A stretch of DNA of 64,000 nt from Inquilinus sp. Marseille-Q2685. Lineage in GTDB: Bacteria; Pseudomonadota; Alphaproteobacteria; DSM-16000; Inquilinaceae. The notes beneath the pieces are model-generated. The model was given only the letters and a program-made list of their open reading frames with translations. It was not told the origin of the DNA and did not search any database. The DNA lies in NCBI RefSeq assembly GCF_916619195.1, contig NZ_CAKAKL010000004.1:186001-250000 (forward strand). The letters run 5' to 3'. The translations under genes were made by a program, and so were the position numbers. Of this stretch, positions 52,270 through 61,621 are shown piece by piece (positions within the stretch are counted from its first letter, which is position 1; the number at the start of each line of letters is the position of its first letter).

Positions 52270-53295
52270 TCAGGCCTGAACCTCCAGATCGTTCCGGGGG
52301 TGCAGCGCAACGCCGAAGCGCCGCCGATATTCTGCCGGAGGAAGCCCCGTGATCCGGTTAAACAGCTTGCGGAAGGCGGACGGGTCGCCATAGCCGATTT
52401 CCCAAGCGATCTGTTCGATCGGCCGGCGGGTTAACTCCAGCGCCTCGCGCGCTTTCGCGATGCGGATCTGCTGCACATATTCGGTCGGACGGAGACCGGT
52501 CGCGGCTTTGAAACGGCGCAGGAAGGTGCGCTCTTCCAGTCCAGCGCGATCGGCAAGGGTCGTCACCGACCATTCCGCCGTCGCATGGGTCTGAAGCCAG
52601 TGCTGTACCGAGCGAATCGCCGAGTCGCCATGATCGAGCTTCGGGGCGAAGCTGCTATAGGGCCGCTGTGTCTGCCGTGGCGGATCGATGAGCAAAAAGC
52701 GCGCGGTATGTAGCATCGCGCTGGCGCCGAGCAGCCGCTCGACTAGCGTCAGGCCGAGGTCCGTCCAGGCGAGGATGCCGCCCGCGGTGATGATGTCGCC
52801 GTCGTCCACTATGATGCGGTCGGCATTCACGTTCACTTCCGGAAAACGTGAACTCAGGGCGTCGGCGAACGCCCAGTGCGTGGTGACCTCTCGCCCTTCG
52901 AACAGCCCGGTTTCCGCGAGGACGAACGCCCCGGCACAGACCGAGCATAAAATCGCACCCTTTCCGTGATGGTCCATCATCCAGTCGGCCAGCACGCGCA
53001 TCGAGGGCAGGTCGTTCGGCATGACCAGACTGGGCGGAGTAATGATGTAGGTGACGCGGTGCGGCTCGCCGGGATGGCTGTCATAGATGCAGGCGACGCC
53101 ATCGTCTGTCTCTTGCCAGTGGGTGACGCGGATGACCGGCGGCTCGCGCTCGCCCGCTATCTGCGCTGCCGTGACAGCAAGGCGGAAAAGGTCGGTAAGC
53201 CCGTAGACCGCCGATAGCTGGCATTCGGGATAGATCACCAGCGCGACCTCCGCGACGATCCGGCTGGATGCATCCTTGTCAGTCTTGTCCCGCAT
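52270..53295 (-). CDS. GlxA-type AraC regulator (DJ-1/PfpI sensor)
   Basis: About 341 residues. An N-terminal DJ-1/PfpI-like domain (VALVIYPECQLSAVYGLTDLFRLA, ILCSVCAGAFVLAETGLFEGREVTTHWAFAD) is fused to a C-terminal AraC double helix-turn-helix (WSVTTLADRAGLEERTFLRRFKAATGLRPTEYVQ, then IEQIAWEIGYGDPSAFRKLFNRITGLPPAEYRRRF). The start MRDKTDKD at 53295 is preferred because it has GGGGAAAG upstream and leaves 93 bp to the divergent gene. An in-frame ATG at 53349 would leave only 39 bp. It probably regulates the two hydrolase genes that follow on the plus strand. Confidence 0.92.
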   Translation of the reverse strand: MRDKTDKDASSRIVAEVALVIYPECQLSAVYGLTDLFRLAVTAAQIAGEREPPVIRVTHWQETDDGVACIYDSHPGEPHRVTYIITPPSLVMPNDLPSMRVLADWMMDHHGKGAILCSVCAGAFVLAETGLFEGREVTTHWAFADALSSRFPEVNVNADRIIVDDGDIITAGGILAWTDLGLTLVERLLGASAMLHTARFLLIDPPRQTQRPYSSFAPKLDHGDSAIRSVQHWLQTHATAEWSVTTLADRAGLEERTFLRRFKAATGLRPTEYVQQIRIAKAREALELTRRPIEQIAWEIGYGDPSAFRKLFNRITGLPPAEYRRRFGVALHPRNDLEVQA

Positions 53296-53388
53296 TCTGT
53301 CGCTTTCCCCAAGCGTGCTGAAGCCGCCATTCCGGTAGCTTCCTTTCATCGCGGCACTTTCGCCGGATCGACGAAGAAGGAGACTATC

Positions 53389-54198
53389 ATGAGAAGCAAG
53401 TATCGTAACGTGGCGCTCGGAGCCGCGGCAGCCCTAGCCATAACCGGCACTGCCAATGCCCAGTCTGCCACAGTGGCCGAAGACACGACCAGCGTAGTGC
53501 TGGTTCATGGCGCCTTTGCCGATGGGTCGGGGTGGCGCGGCGTTTACAACCGGCTGACCGCCAAGGGCTATCGAGTGGCTATCGTGCAGAACCCGCTGAC
53601 CTCGCTCAAGGACGATGTCGATGCCACCAACCGGGTGATCGAGCGCCAGCCCGGGCGCATCATCCTGGTTGGGCACAGCTGGGGCGGCACAGTGATCACC
53701 GAGGCCGGCAACCACCCGAAAGTGGCGGGCCTCGTCTACGTCTCGGCGCTCGCACCCGATACGGGTGAGACGACCGCCAAGCAGTACGAGGGGTTCCCCC
53801 CTGCCACCGAGTTCGTAATCGACACGCAAGACGATGGCTTCGGCTTCGTGAACCCGGAAAAGTTCAAGGCTGCCTTCGCGGCCGACGCGAGCGACAGCGA
53901 TGCCGCATTTCTGAGGGATTCGCAGGTGCCGATCAATATGTCGGTTTTCGCCACCCCGATCAGCGAAGCCGCTTGGCGGAGTAAGCCCAGCTGGGCTGTG
54001 ATCGCCCGCGAAGACAAAGCCTTTGGTGAGGGTATGCTGCTGCACATGGCGCGGCGCATGAACGCCGACATCACCGAGGTGCCCGGAAGCCACGCGCTGT
54101 TCATGACCCAGGCGCAGGCGGTGTCCGAGGTGATCGACCGCGCGGCACGTGAGAGTCGCGAGCAAGCTGACGCGTCCAACGCCGCCGGCGCCAATTGA
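53389..54198 (+). CDS. Exported alpha/beta hydrolase (Ser type)
   Basis: A 269-residue hydrolase with a Sec signal peptide (MRSKYRNVALGAAAALAITGTANA, cleavage about residue 24). The mature part has VVLVHGAFADGSGWRGVYNRLTAKGYRVAIVQNPLTSL, nucleophile S97 in LVGHSWGGTVITEAG and a C-terminal His in VPGSHALFMTQ. This group (annotated alpha/beta hydrolase, related to small esterases) is common beside GlxA-type regulators. Likely periplasmic; substrate unknown. Confidence 0.9.
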   Translation: MRSKYRNVALGAAAALAITGTANAQSATVAEDTTSVVLVHGAFADGSGWRGVYNRLTAKGYRVAIVQNPLTSLKDDVDATNRVIERQPGRIILVGHSWGGTVITEAGNHPKVAGLVYVSALAPDTGETTAKQYEGFPPATEFVIDTQDDGFGFVNPEKFKAAFAADASDSDAAFLRDSQVPINMSVFATPISEAAWRSKPSWAVIAREDKAFGEGMLLHMARRMNADITEVPGSHALFMTQAQAVSEVIDRAARESREQADASNAAGAN

Positions 54199-54357
54199 GC
54201 AGGCGGGCCGGGCGCAGCCACTGGCTGAGCCCGGCCCGTCCGCATGTCGGTTTGGACCCCTATTGTGTCACTTCCACCAAGCGTGCCGCTGCCCTGCGGC
54301 AGCTAGAAAAATCACTCAGCAGCGGCGCTTCTGCCGCTTGAACCAAGGAGACTTATC

Positions 54358-55188
54358 ATGGCGACGATCATCACCAAGGACGGCACCGAAATCTTCTACA
54401 AGGACTGGGGCAGCAAGGACGCGCAGCCGATGGTGTTCCACCATGGCTGGCCCCTTTCGAGCGACGACTGGGACAGCCAGATGCTCTACTTTCTCGGCCA
54501 CGGCTATCGCGTCATCGCCCACGACCGGCGCGGCCATGGGCGCTCGACCCAGACCGACACCGGCAATGAAATGGATACCTATTCCGCCGATGTCGCAGAA
54601 CTTGTGGCCGCGCTCGACGTCAAGGACGCAATCCATGTCGGCCATTCGACCGGCGGCGGCGAAGTTGCCCGCTATGTGGCTCGCGCCGAGCCGGGCCGAG
54701 CTGCGAAAGCCGTTCTGATAGGCGCCGTACCGCCGGTCATGGTGAAGTCGGATGCGCACCCCGAGGGCGTGCCGGTCGAGGTGTTCGACGATTTCCGCGC
54801 CCAGCTCATCGCCAACCGCCCGGAGTTCTACCGCGGCATCGCAAGCGGGCCGTTCTTCGGCTTCAACCGCGAAGGTGCGAAGGTCAGCCAGGGCTTGATC
54901 GACAACTGGTCTCGCCAAGGTCTCGCCGGCGGTGCCAAGGCGCAGTACGACTGCATTACCGCCTTCTCGGAAACCGATTTCACGGAGGACCTGAGGGTGA
55001 TCGACCTGCCGGTATTGGTGATGCACGGGACCGACGATCAGATCGTGCCGTTCGCCAACCATGCTCCGAAGGCGGTCGACCTGCTCAGGAACGGCACGCT
55101 GAAGGCCTATGAGGGCCTGCCCCACGGCATGGCCCAGACCCATCCGGAGATCATCAATCCCGATCTCCTCGCCTTCTTTCGCAGCTGA
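54358..55188 (+). CDS. Cofactor-free haloperoxidase-like alpha/beta hydrolase
   Basis: A 276-residue protein with the complete triad of non-haem chloroperoxidases/esterases: S97 in VGHSTGGGEV, Asp in MHGTDDQIVPF and His in LPHGMAQTHP. MATIITKDGTEIFYKDWGSKDAQPMVFHHGWPLSSDDWDSQM is the standard N-terminus of this family. In vivo these enzymes probably act as esterases or perhydrolases; halogenation is a side activity. A good ribosome site AAGGAG precedes the ATG. It is probably in one operon with the exported hydrolase 160 bp upstream. Confidence 0.92.
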   Translation: MATIITKDGTEIFYKDWGSKDAQPMVFHHGWPLSSDDWDSQMLYFLGHGYRVIAHDRRGHGRSTQTDTGNEMDTYSADVAELVAALDVKDAIHVGHSTGGGEVARYVARAEPGRAAKAVLIGAVPPVMVKSDAHPEGVPVEVFDDFRAQLIANRPEFYRGIASGPFFGFNREGAKVSQGLIDNWSRQGLAGGAKAQYDCITAFSETDFTEDLRVIDLPVLVMHGTDDQIVPFANHAPKAVDLLRNGTLKAYEGLPHGMAQTHPEIINPDLLAFFRS

Positions 55189-55196
55189 GCGAACCA

Positions 55197-55250
55197 AGCG
55201 GGCTGACGACCAGGCGCATGGCTCAAGCCAACGCCGGTTGCCAGCCCGCT
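55197..55250. terminator. Possible stem-loop after the haloperoxidase-like gene
   Basis: AGCGGGCTG (55197-55205) and CAGCCCGCT (55242-55250) can pair in a 9-bp GC-rich stem, 9 bp after the stop codon of the haloperoxidase-like gene. The loop is long (36 nt) and there is no U-run, so termination is possible but not clear. The rest of the 290-bp gap to the convergent SDR gene shows nothing. Confidence 0.3.
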
Positions 55251-55478
55251 CTTCATGGCCCAGCCGAGGGCCGTCGCCGACGTGACCGACCAAGCCGCAG
55301 GGCAGGTTTCGCCTGAAAGCCGGTAACATCAGCCAAGCCCTCAACTACAACCCCCGTTGTCCGATTAACGCCGGCGAGCTTTGCTGCCCGCCGCGCGCTT
55401 GCTGAGCAGTGCCCTGACCCCTCCCTCGGCCTGTATGGGCCTGGCGTAGCCGGCGTGGCCCAGGACTACCATCCCGCC

Positions 55479-56258
55479 TCAGGCCGTGGGCACCGTGCCG
55501 CCGTCGATCACATATTCGGTGCCGGTAATGGTGCCGGCTCGGTCTGACGCGAGGAAGGCAATGAGGCTCGCTACCTCTTCGGGCTTCGATGGTCGGCCGA
55601 TGGGTATTCCGCCAAGCGAGTCCATGATCATCTGTTTTCCTTGTTCGACGTCGACGCCATGCTCTGCCGCCAGACGCCTTGCCAGATCGACCGACGACTC
55701 GGTCTCGATCCAGCCGGGCGAGACCCGCACGACGCGCACGCCCATGGGTGAGACCTGTTTCGAAAGGCTCTTGCTGTAGGTCGATAAGGCCGCTTTCGCG
55801 GCGGCGTAGGCAGTGGTCGCCTCGGGCAAAGGCAGCTGTCGCTGGATGGAGGTCACGTGGATCACGACTCCGGACCCCTGCGCTTCCATGGCGGGAACCA
55901 GCTCGCGATCTAGACGGATCGCGGGCATGAGGTTCAGGTCGAGTTCCTGTCTCCACTGCTGATCGGATAGCGCCTCATAGCCACCGCCAGGCGCCGACGA
56001 TCCGCCCAGCATGTGAACGATAATGTCCACGCCGCCGAGTCGCTCGCGCACGGCAGCGGCCACTCTGGTGCAGCCTTCGGGATCGGTGAGATCGGCCGCC
56101 ACGAACTGCGCTTCCGGCATCTCCGACGGCCTGGAACGGGCCGTGGTCAGCACCCGCGCTCCGAGTTGCTCGAACAGGATCAAGGTGGCAGCACCCGCGC
56201 CGCGCGTGCCGGAGGTGATGAGGGCCCGTTTGCCCTCCAGGGTCACGAACGGGATCAT
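55479..56258 (-). CDS. Short-chain dehydrogenase/reductase
   Basis: Classical SDR of 259 residues. Cofactor motif [12 protein letters not shown] (about 14-25), [12 protein letters not shown] in place of the usual NNAG stretch, catalytic Ser in HVTSIQ and YAAAK, C-terminal [17 protein letters not shown]. The substituted NNAG region places it in a subgroup of SDRs annotated only as oxidoreductases. It overlaps the NTF2-like gene by 4 nt (ATGA at 56255-56258), so the two are coupled. Confidence 0.92.
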   Translation of the reverse strand: MIPFVTLEGKRALITSGTRGAGAATLILFEQLGARVLTTARSRPSEMPEAQFVAADLTDPEGCTRVAAAVRERLGGVDIIVHMLGGSSAPGGGYEALSDQQWRQELDLNLMPAIRLDRELVPAMEAQGSGVVIHVTSIQRQLPLPEATTAYAAAKAALSTYSKSLSKQVSPMGVRVVRVSPGWIETESSVDLARRLAAEHGVDVEQGKQMIMDSLGGIPIGRPSKPEEVASLIAFLASDRAGTITGTEYVIDGGTVPTA

Positions 56259-56584
56259 GGGGCGATCTCCAGTTCGGCGATCTTGTCACCCTGAAGGACG
56301 AAAAAATATCGCAGGTCCACGGGACTTCCGGGAAAATTCCCGACGAGGTGGCTGGTGACGATAGTTCGTCCGCCTTCTTCCGAGAGCGCAAAGGGCTCGG
56401 CGGTATAGGTATATTGCTTGGAGGCATTCGCCATCCACCGCCGGATCGCTTCCCGACCGGTATAGGTATTGCCTTCATCGACGACGACCGCGTCCGCGGT
56501 GAAGCATTCGGAAATTGCCTGCGCATTGCCCTTCTTGTCAGCGGAAAAATAGGCTTCGATTGCGCCAGGTAGTTCGATGGTCAT
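56255..56584 (-). CDS. NTF2/SnoaL-like protein
   Basis: A 109-residue single NTF2 domain ([103 protein letters not shown]). It leads the two-gene operon with the SDR. The pairing of an NTF2-like protein and an SDR recurs in bacteria next to LysR genes; the substrate is unknown. Divergent from the LysR gene at 56703. Confidence 0.9.
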   Translation of the reverse strand: MTIELPGAIEAYFSADKKGNAQAISECFTADAVVVDEGNTYTGREAIRRWMANASKQYTYTAEPFALSEEGGRTIVTSHLVGNFPGSPVDLRYFFVLQGDKIAELEIAP

Positions 56585-56702
56585 GTTGTGTCTCCAGTTG
56601 GCCCCGCATTCTCAGCGGCGCCCATCCGGTCTTGATTTAGGACTTTGCCGGCGTTCGCATAAGTGGGATAAGGCTGGGCGCAGAATTGCGGATTTCGGGA
56701 TA

Positions 56703-57611
56703 ATGCGGAACTACAATCTCACCGATTTCGATTCAGTCCTCGCGATAAGCCGCAGGGGCTCCTTTCGCGCCGCTGCACTCGATCTCGGGATGTCGACGAG
56801 CGCGCTCAGCAATGCGATCGCGAAGTTGGAGGGGCAGTTGGGCGTGCGACTTTTCAACCGCACGACGCGCAGCGTTTCGCTGACCGCCGCGGGGCGCAAA
56901 TTCGTCGACCAGATGACGCCCGCCCTGAAGGATATCTATCAGGCGCTCGATACCGTGCGCTCGCAGCAAGAGACGCCGACCGGCACGCTGCGCATCAACA
57001 CCTTTGCGACGGCTGGGCGCGAGATCATCGCGCCACTGGTGATCGAGTTCCTGAGACGCTTTCCAGAGGTTCACGTCGATCTTGTGACGGAAGGGAATCT
57101 CGTCGACATCGTGGCGGAAGGGTTCGATTTCGGCGTGCGCAGTAAACATCTCGTACCCACGGACATGATCGCGATCCCGCTCGGTTCCGCAAGGCGATAC
57201 GCCGTGGTTGCCGCACCTTCGTATTTCGTGGACCGTGATCGGCCGCGTGTCCCGTCCGACCTTCTCGCGCATGCCTGCATTCGCACGCGGCTACCCAACG
57301 GCGCGATCTTTCGCTGGCAGTTCGAGGCCGAAGGGCAGCCCGTGCAGGTCGATGTCGACGGTCCGATCACCCTGGACGAAGCAAGTCTGGCGCGCATTGC
57401 CGTACTTGAATCGGTGGGCATCGGTTTCTTCATGGAATCAGACGTTCGCGACGAGATCGACTCGGGCCGGCTTGTGCACATTCTCGAGCAATGGACGCCT
57501 CCGCTTTCGCCCCTGTGCCTCTATTACCCAAGCCGGCGCAATCCGCCTGCAGCGTTCAAAGTTTTTGTCGACCTCGCGCGCGAACTCGCTCGCTCGTCGC
57601 GCCAGCACTGA
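56703..57611 (+). CDS. LysR-family regulator
   Basis: A 302-residue LysR protein ([67 protein letters not shown]) with a CrgA-like effector domain ([40 protein letters not shown]). The start was taken at the ATG where the DNA-binding domain begins; the frame is open to 56577. It faces the NTF2/SDR operon across 118 bp and probably controls it. Its last 56 bp overlap the 3' end of the convergent EamA-type gene. Confidence 0.92.
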   Translation: MRNYNLTDFDSVLAISRRGSFRAAALDLGMSTSALSNAIAKLEGQLGVRLFNRTTRSVSLTAAGRKFVDQMTPALKDIYQALDTVRSQQETPTGTLRINTFATAGREIIAPLVIEFLRRFPEVHVDLVTEGNLVDIVAEGFDFGVRSKHLVPTDMIAIPLGSARRYAVVAAPSYFVDRDRPRVPSDLLAHACIRTRLPNGAIFRWQFEAEGQPVQVDVDGPITLDEASLARIAVLESVGIGFFMESDVRDEIDSGRLVHILEQWTPPLSPLCLYYPSRRNPPAAFKVFVDLARELARSSRQH

Positions 57612-58704
57612 ACCCGGATTGGTGTTCGGCTTCGGCGTCGATGCAGCGTATCGGTTCGAGGCTACGGTGGCCAAGATGCCCGTGCTCGTGCCCGGTGCCC
57701 TCCCCTTCGTCACCGTATTCCGCAGGATCTCCCGCCTCACACGAAACAGGTTCCGCCGTCGGTATTAGTCGGGCGCTGCGCTGTCTGATCGATAGAATCA
57801 GTCCGGAAGTCAGGACGAGCACGCCTCCCAACTGCGTCAGCGTCGGGATCTCGCCCGCCAGCGGCACGCCAAGGAGAATTGCGACACCCGGCGCAAGAGC
57901 AGGAAAAAGCGAGGCGCGAGCCGCGCCGAGACAGCTCACCGCTCGGCCGAAAGCAAATAACGAGACAATACCCGAGAATACGCCCAGCACGATGGCAAAC
58001 TCAATCACCATTAGCGGACCGGCGGCAATCAGCGCCTGCGGACCGCGAATGAGAAGGTAGCCAGGGACATAGGCCAAGAGCGAGAGGACCGAGATCGCGG
58101 CGGTGGTTGCCATGGGGTCGACTAACCAGCGATGCTGCAGCAGGGCGAACAGCGCCCACATAAGGCCGGCGCCGACGAAAAGCAGGTCTCCCTTCCAGGC
58201 CTGCGAGCCGCCATCGAACAAACCTGGGCCAACTGTTATGGCAAGACCGGCGACGATCACCGAAAGTCCGATGGCGCGCATGATATCGACCCGTTCATCA
58301 AGAAAGGCACTGGCGAGGACGGTGCCCATCAGCGTCACGGTGCCAAGCTGGATCACTGCACCGTGTGCCAGGGGCGCAAAGGCAAAGCCGGCAGTGCTGA
58401 CCAGAACAAACAGGGGGCCCGCGAGCAGCGCGAGCGAGGCTCCCCGCAACCAGCCGACGCCGCCGAGCGATCTGATGTCGCTGCGCAATAGCCAAGGCAG
58501 CATCAGTGCGCCGGCTGTGCCGTAGCGCAGGAAGGCGAGGTCAGCCGCGTTGAAACCTGCATCAATACCGAGGCGCGAATATGCGAAGAAACCGCCCCAG
58601 ATCAGCGCAGCGATTGCGCCCCATATGAATCCCTCATGGTATGCCGTCAGGCGAGGCCGACATGAGCAGGGCGGGAGTTGCTTAGTTGCTGGCGATGATA
58701 GCAT
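57556..58704 (-). CDS. EamA-family (DMT) transporter with odd C-terminal tail
   Basis: A drug/metabolite exporter with about ten membrane helices in two EamA halves ([23 protein letters not shown]...; [25 protein letters not shown]...). The start at 58702-58704 ([10 protein letters not shown]) is set by AAGGAG just upstream. The usual ~300-residue protein should end after [15 protein letters not shown]. Here a hydrophilic tail of about 70 residues ([23 protein letters not shown]...RARGRQKL) follows and overlaps the convergent LysR gene. The tail is probably read-through created by loss of the original stop. Transported compound unknown. Confidence 0.85.
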   Translation of the reverse strand: MLSSPATKQLPPCSCRPRLTAYHEGFIWGAIAALIWGGFFAYSRLGIDAGFNAADLAFLRYGTAGALMLPWLLRSDIRSLGGVGWLRGASLALLAGPLFVLVSTAGFAFAPLAHGAVIQLGTVTLMGTVLASAFLDERVDIMRAIGLSVIVAGLAITVGPGLFDGGSQAWKGDLLFVGAGLMWALFALLQHRWLVDPMATTAAISVLSLLAYVPGYLLIRGPQALIAAGPLMVIEFAIVLGVFSGIVSLFAFGRAVSCLGAARASLFPALAPGVAILLGVPLAGEIPTLTQLGGVLVLTSGLILSIRQRSARLIPTAEPVSCEAGDPAEYGDEGEGTGHEHGHLGHRSLEPIRCIDAEAEHQSGFSAGATSERVRARGRQKL

Positions 58705-58919
58705 CGCTTTGGCTCCTTGCGCGCACTGGAGGTCTTCCGGAGACCGATGCGCCGCATCACGGCGCACGGGTAGGATGCGACGGGAATGGACCGTCGGTCT
58801 CAGGCGGGACATTCGCAGAGCCCTAGTTCAGCACTTCGCACCTCAATCAGAGAGGCCACCTAGTGCACGATGAAAGCTAGAGGTCGGAACCGTTCCTACC
58901 TCTCGCTCGGATGGATGGG

Positions 58920-60305
58920 TCACGCGGCCTCCCTAGTGGGCGCCACCACCACCAGCTTCTGATTGACTAGTTCCTTGATACCGCTCTCGGCCAGCTCGCG
59001 GCCGTAGCCGGACCGTTTTACTCCCCCAAACGGCAGTTCCGGGCCCCCGCCGGTCATCGCATTGATCCAGACCATGCCGGCCTCGATTCGCGATGCGAGC
59101 GCCTTGGCCCTGGCAATGTCAGCTGAAAAGATGGAACCGCCCAAGCCGTAGGGTGAGTCATTCGCAAGCTCGACCAGCGCGTCGTCGTCGCGGACGATGT
59201 GGATTTGTGCAACCGGCCCGAAGAACTCCTCGAAATAGGCCGGGTTGGCTCTCGTGACGCCGGCCAGGATCGTCGGCTCGAAGTAGGCACCGTCGCCTTG
59301 TATGGGCTTGCCTCCGTGGAGGACGCGGGCGCCCGCCGCGACCGCATTGCGAACCTGCTCTGCGAGGTTGTCGCGCGCAGCCATTGAGGAGAGTGGGCCG
59401 AGATTGACGCTCTCGTCCATGGGATCACCCACGCGCATCGCCCGAAATCTTTGCGTGAGCTTCTCGATGAAGCTGTCCGCCACCTTCTCGTGAACGAGAA
59501 AGCGCTTCGCCGCGGTGCAAACCTGTCCAGCGACCGTCAGCCGGGCAGCTGCGCCGATATCGGCTGCGCGATCGAGATCGGCATCGTCCAGCACGGCAAA
59601 GATGTCCGAACCACCCAGCTCGAGCACCGACTTCTTGAGATTGCGGCCGGCCTCAGCGGCGACGATACTCCCCGCCTGTTCCGAACCAGTCAGCGTGACG
59701 CCCTGGACGCGGTCGTCTTGCAGCAGCTTGGTCACCTGGTCCTTACCCGCAAACACCGTAGCCCAGACGCCCTTGGGAGCACCTGCCTCGAGTATTAGCT
59801 CTTCGAATAGCCTCGCGCATTGCGGCACTATTCCCGCTGGCTTGACCAGAACGGGATTGCCCGCAGCAATTGCAGGAGCGGCCACACGCATCAGTTGGTA
59901 GTAAGGGAAATTCCAAGGTTCGATGGCAACTACGACGCCGATCGGATGGAACTCGATCCAGGCATCTCCCTGGTCAGTGTCAATCTTCTCTGGGGCAAGC
60001 ATCCTCGCGGCATTGTCGGCAAAGTGGCGTGAGATCCTGGCGGTCTCCTCGACTTCCCAACGCGCCTCGGAAATGCGCTTGCCCATCTCCCGAACGGCAA
60101 CTTTCGCCAGCTCCTCCGCCCTGTTAGCGACCAGATCTGCCAGTCGTGACAGAACGGCAAGCCGCCGTTCGATCGGTCCTCGCGACCAGTCCGACCTGTA
60201 GACCGCGTCTGCCTCAGCAAGGGCGTTCTCGATCTCGTCATCAGAGTGGTTGGAAAACTCCGCGACGGTCTCGCCGTTCGCGGGATTGGTGCTCTTGTAA
60301 GCCAT
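58920..60305 (-). CDS. Succinate-semialdehyde dehydrogenase-like enzyme (Sad type)
   Basis: A 461-residue aldehyde dehydrogenase, the length of E. coli Sad/YneI. Visible catalytic residues: N132 (EPWNFPYYQLMR), K155 (VLVKPAG), E229 (VLELGGSD) and C263 (AGQVCTAAKRF). The close agreement around VREMGKRISEARWEVE and LELGGSDIFAVLDDADLD supports succinate semialdehyde or a similar short aldehyde acid as substrate, yielding the acid and NAD(P)H. It lies 53 bp downstream of the Old Yellow Enzyme gene and is likely co-transcribed with it. Confidence 0.9.
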   Translation of the reverse strand: MAYKSTNPANGETVAEFSNHSDDEIENALAEADAVYRSDWSRGPIERRLAVLSRLADLVANRAEELAKVAVREMGKRISEARWEVEETARISRHFADNAARMLAPEKIDTDQGDAWIEFHPIGVVVAIEPWNFPYYQLMRVAAPAIAAGNPVLVKPAGIVPQCARLFEELILEAGAPKGVWATVFAGKDQVTKLLQDDRVQGVTLTGSEQAGSIVAAEAGRNLKKSVLELGGSDIFAVLDDADLDRAADIGAAARLTVAGQVCTAAKRFLVHEKVADSFIEKLTQRFRAMRVGDPMDESVNLGPLSSMAARDNLAEQVRNAVAAGARVLHGGKPIQGDGAYFEPTILAGVTRANPAYFEEFFGPVAQIHIVRDDDALVELANDSPYGLGGSIFSADIARAKALASRIEAGMVWINAMTGGGPELPFGGVKRSGYGRELAESGIKELVNQKLVVVAPTREAA

Positions 60306-60358
60306 AGAGATATCTCCAATGATGGAGGGAGACCGGGCTTGACCGGCCCCCCGTTTAT

Positions 60359-61480
60359 TCAGGCAGCCTGCGCGGCAACGAGGAACGGATAATCAGTGTA
60401 TCCTTCGGCTCCCCCACCATAGAAGGTGGCCCGGTTGTGCTTGTTCAGTGGAGCGCCTCTGCGGATACGTTCCGGCAAGTCTGGGTTTGCGATGAACGGG
60501 CGGCCGAAAGCGATGGCATCGGATTTTCCGGAGGCTACGGCCGCTGCCGCAGTTTCCGGCAGAAATCCGCCGGCAGAGATGATCGGACCGCCGAATGCCT
60601 TCTTGAACAATGACGCGACATCAGGCGCGTCCATGTCGAGCGGCTTCTCGTCGTTGGTAAAGTCGGCGCGGGGTTCGATCAGATGAAGGTAGGCGACGTT
60701 CCGCGTTCCAAGCTCGCTGATCACATGATCCCAGAGCGCGAGACCGGTAGAGTCTTTCATGTCCAGGATGCCGCTCCAGGGCGACAGCCGAACGCCGACG
60801 CGACCCGTACCGATCTCCGCTGCGACAGCATCGACGACTTCGAGAAGCAGGCGAGCGCGATTCTCAATCGATCCGCCATATTCATCGGTACGTTGGTTGC
60901 TGCCATCGTGCAGGAACTGGTCCAGCAGATAGCCATTCGCGCCGTGGATCTCGACGCCATCGAAGCCAGCGCTGCGTGAGTTACGGGCGGCCTGGACGAA
61001 ATCGCCAATGATCGCAGCAATCTCTTCGGTCTCGAGAGCACGTGGCGTCTCGAATGGAACCGCATTACCCTGTGCGTCCATGTGATCGCCGGCGACTGCG
61101 ATCGCCGACGGCGCGACCGGGAGTGATCCCCTGGGCTGCATCGTGGAATGCGAAACGCGGCCGACATGCCAGATCTGATTGAAGAAGAAGCCGCCTTTCG
61201 CATGCACGGCATTCGTCGCGAGTCGCCAACCGGCTATCTGTTCTTCCGAGTAGATCCCCGGCACCCATGGATAACCGTGTGCCTGAGGCGTGATGTCGGT
61301 CGCTTCGCTGATCTGGAGCCCGCCGTCGCTGGCGCGCTGTCCGTAGTACTCGGCGTTGAGTTCATGCGGAACGTCGCCCGGCTGCTTGGCGCGCATGCGG
61401 GTAAGCGGGGCCATAACCACACGGTGCTTGAGGGTGAGCGCACCGAGCTGGAGCCGAATAAAAAGATTGTCCTGTGCCAT
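60359..61480 (-). CDS. Old Yellow Enzyme-family alkene reductase
   Basis: A 373-residue FMN ene-reductase of the NemA/XenB group. Flavin and substrate-binding landmarks: MAPLTRMRA (about 23-31), NQIWHVGRVSH, the substrate-anchoring pair H179 and N182 with Y184 in EIHGANGYLLDQFL, and TDEYGGSIENRARLLLEV. It reduces activated C=C bonds (enones, nitro compounds, N-ethylmaleimide) with NAD(P)H. It heads a probable operon with the Sad-like dehydrogenase. A LysR gene lies 141 bp upstream on the same strand. Confidence 0.94.
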   Translation of the reverse strand: MAQDNLFIRLQLGALTLKHRVVMAPLTRMRAKQPGDVPHELNAEYYGQRASDGGLQISEATDITPQAHGYPWVPGIYSEEQIAGWRLATNAVHAKGGFFFNQIWHVGRVSHSTMQPRGSLPVAPSAIAVAGDHMDAQGNAVPFETPRALETEEIAAIIGDFVQAARNSRSAGFDGVEIHGANGYLLDQFLHDGSNQRTDEYGGSIENRARLLLEVVDAVAAEIGTGRVGVRLSPWSGILDMKDSTGLALWDHVISELGTRNVAYLHLIEPRADFTNDEKPLDMDAPDVASLFKKAFGGPIISAGGFLPETAAAAVASGKSDAIAFGRPFIANPDLPERIRRGAPLNKHNRATFYGGGAEGYTDYPFLVAAQAA

Positions 61481-61530
61481 GTGAACCTCTGCTGGTTTTC
61501 TATGGCGAGGATGTAAATCGCTCCTATTTT

Positions 61531-61576
61531 CGTTACCATATCCATTTCATGTGAAGCTTAGTAACGTAAATCGTTA
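61531..61576. promoter_or_regulatory. Inverted-repeat operator candidate upstream of the OYE gene
   Basis: CGTTAC (61531-61536) and GTAACG (61561-61566) form one inverted pair, and TAACGTAAATCGTTA (61562-61576) is a near-palindrome within an AT-rich segment. The site lies 50-95 bp above the OYE start codon, just past the 3' end of the LysR gene. This is a suitable place for binding of that LysR protein or of a TetR-type regulator elsewhere. Confidence 0.45.
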
Positions 61577-61621
61577 TTTTAGTTGACGCCGGTTCCCCCA
61601 CAAGCAAGTTGGATTAGCAGT

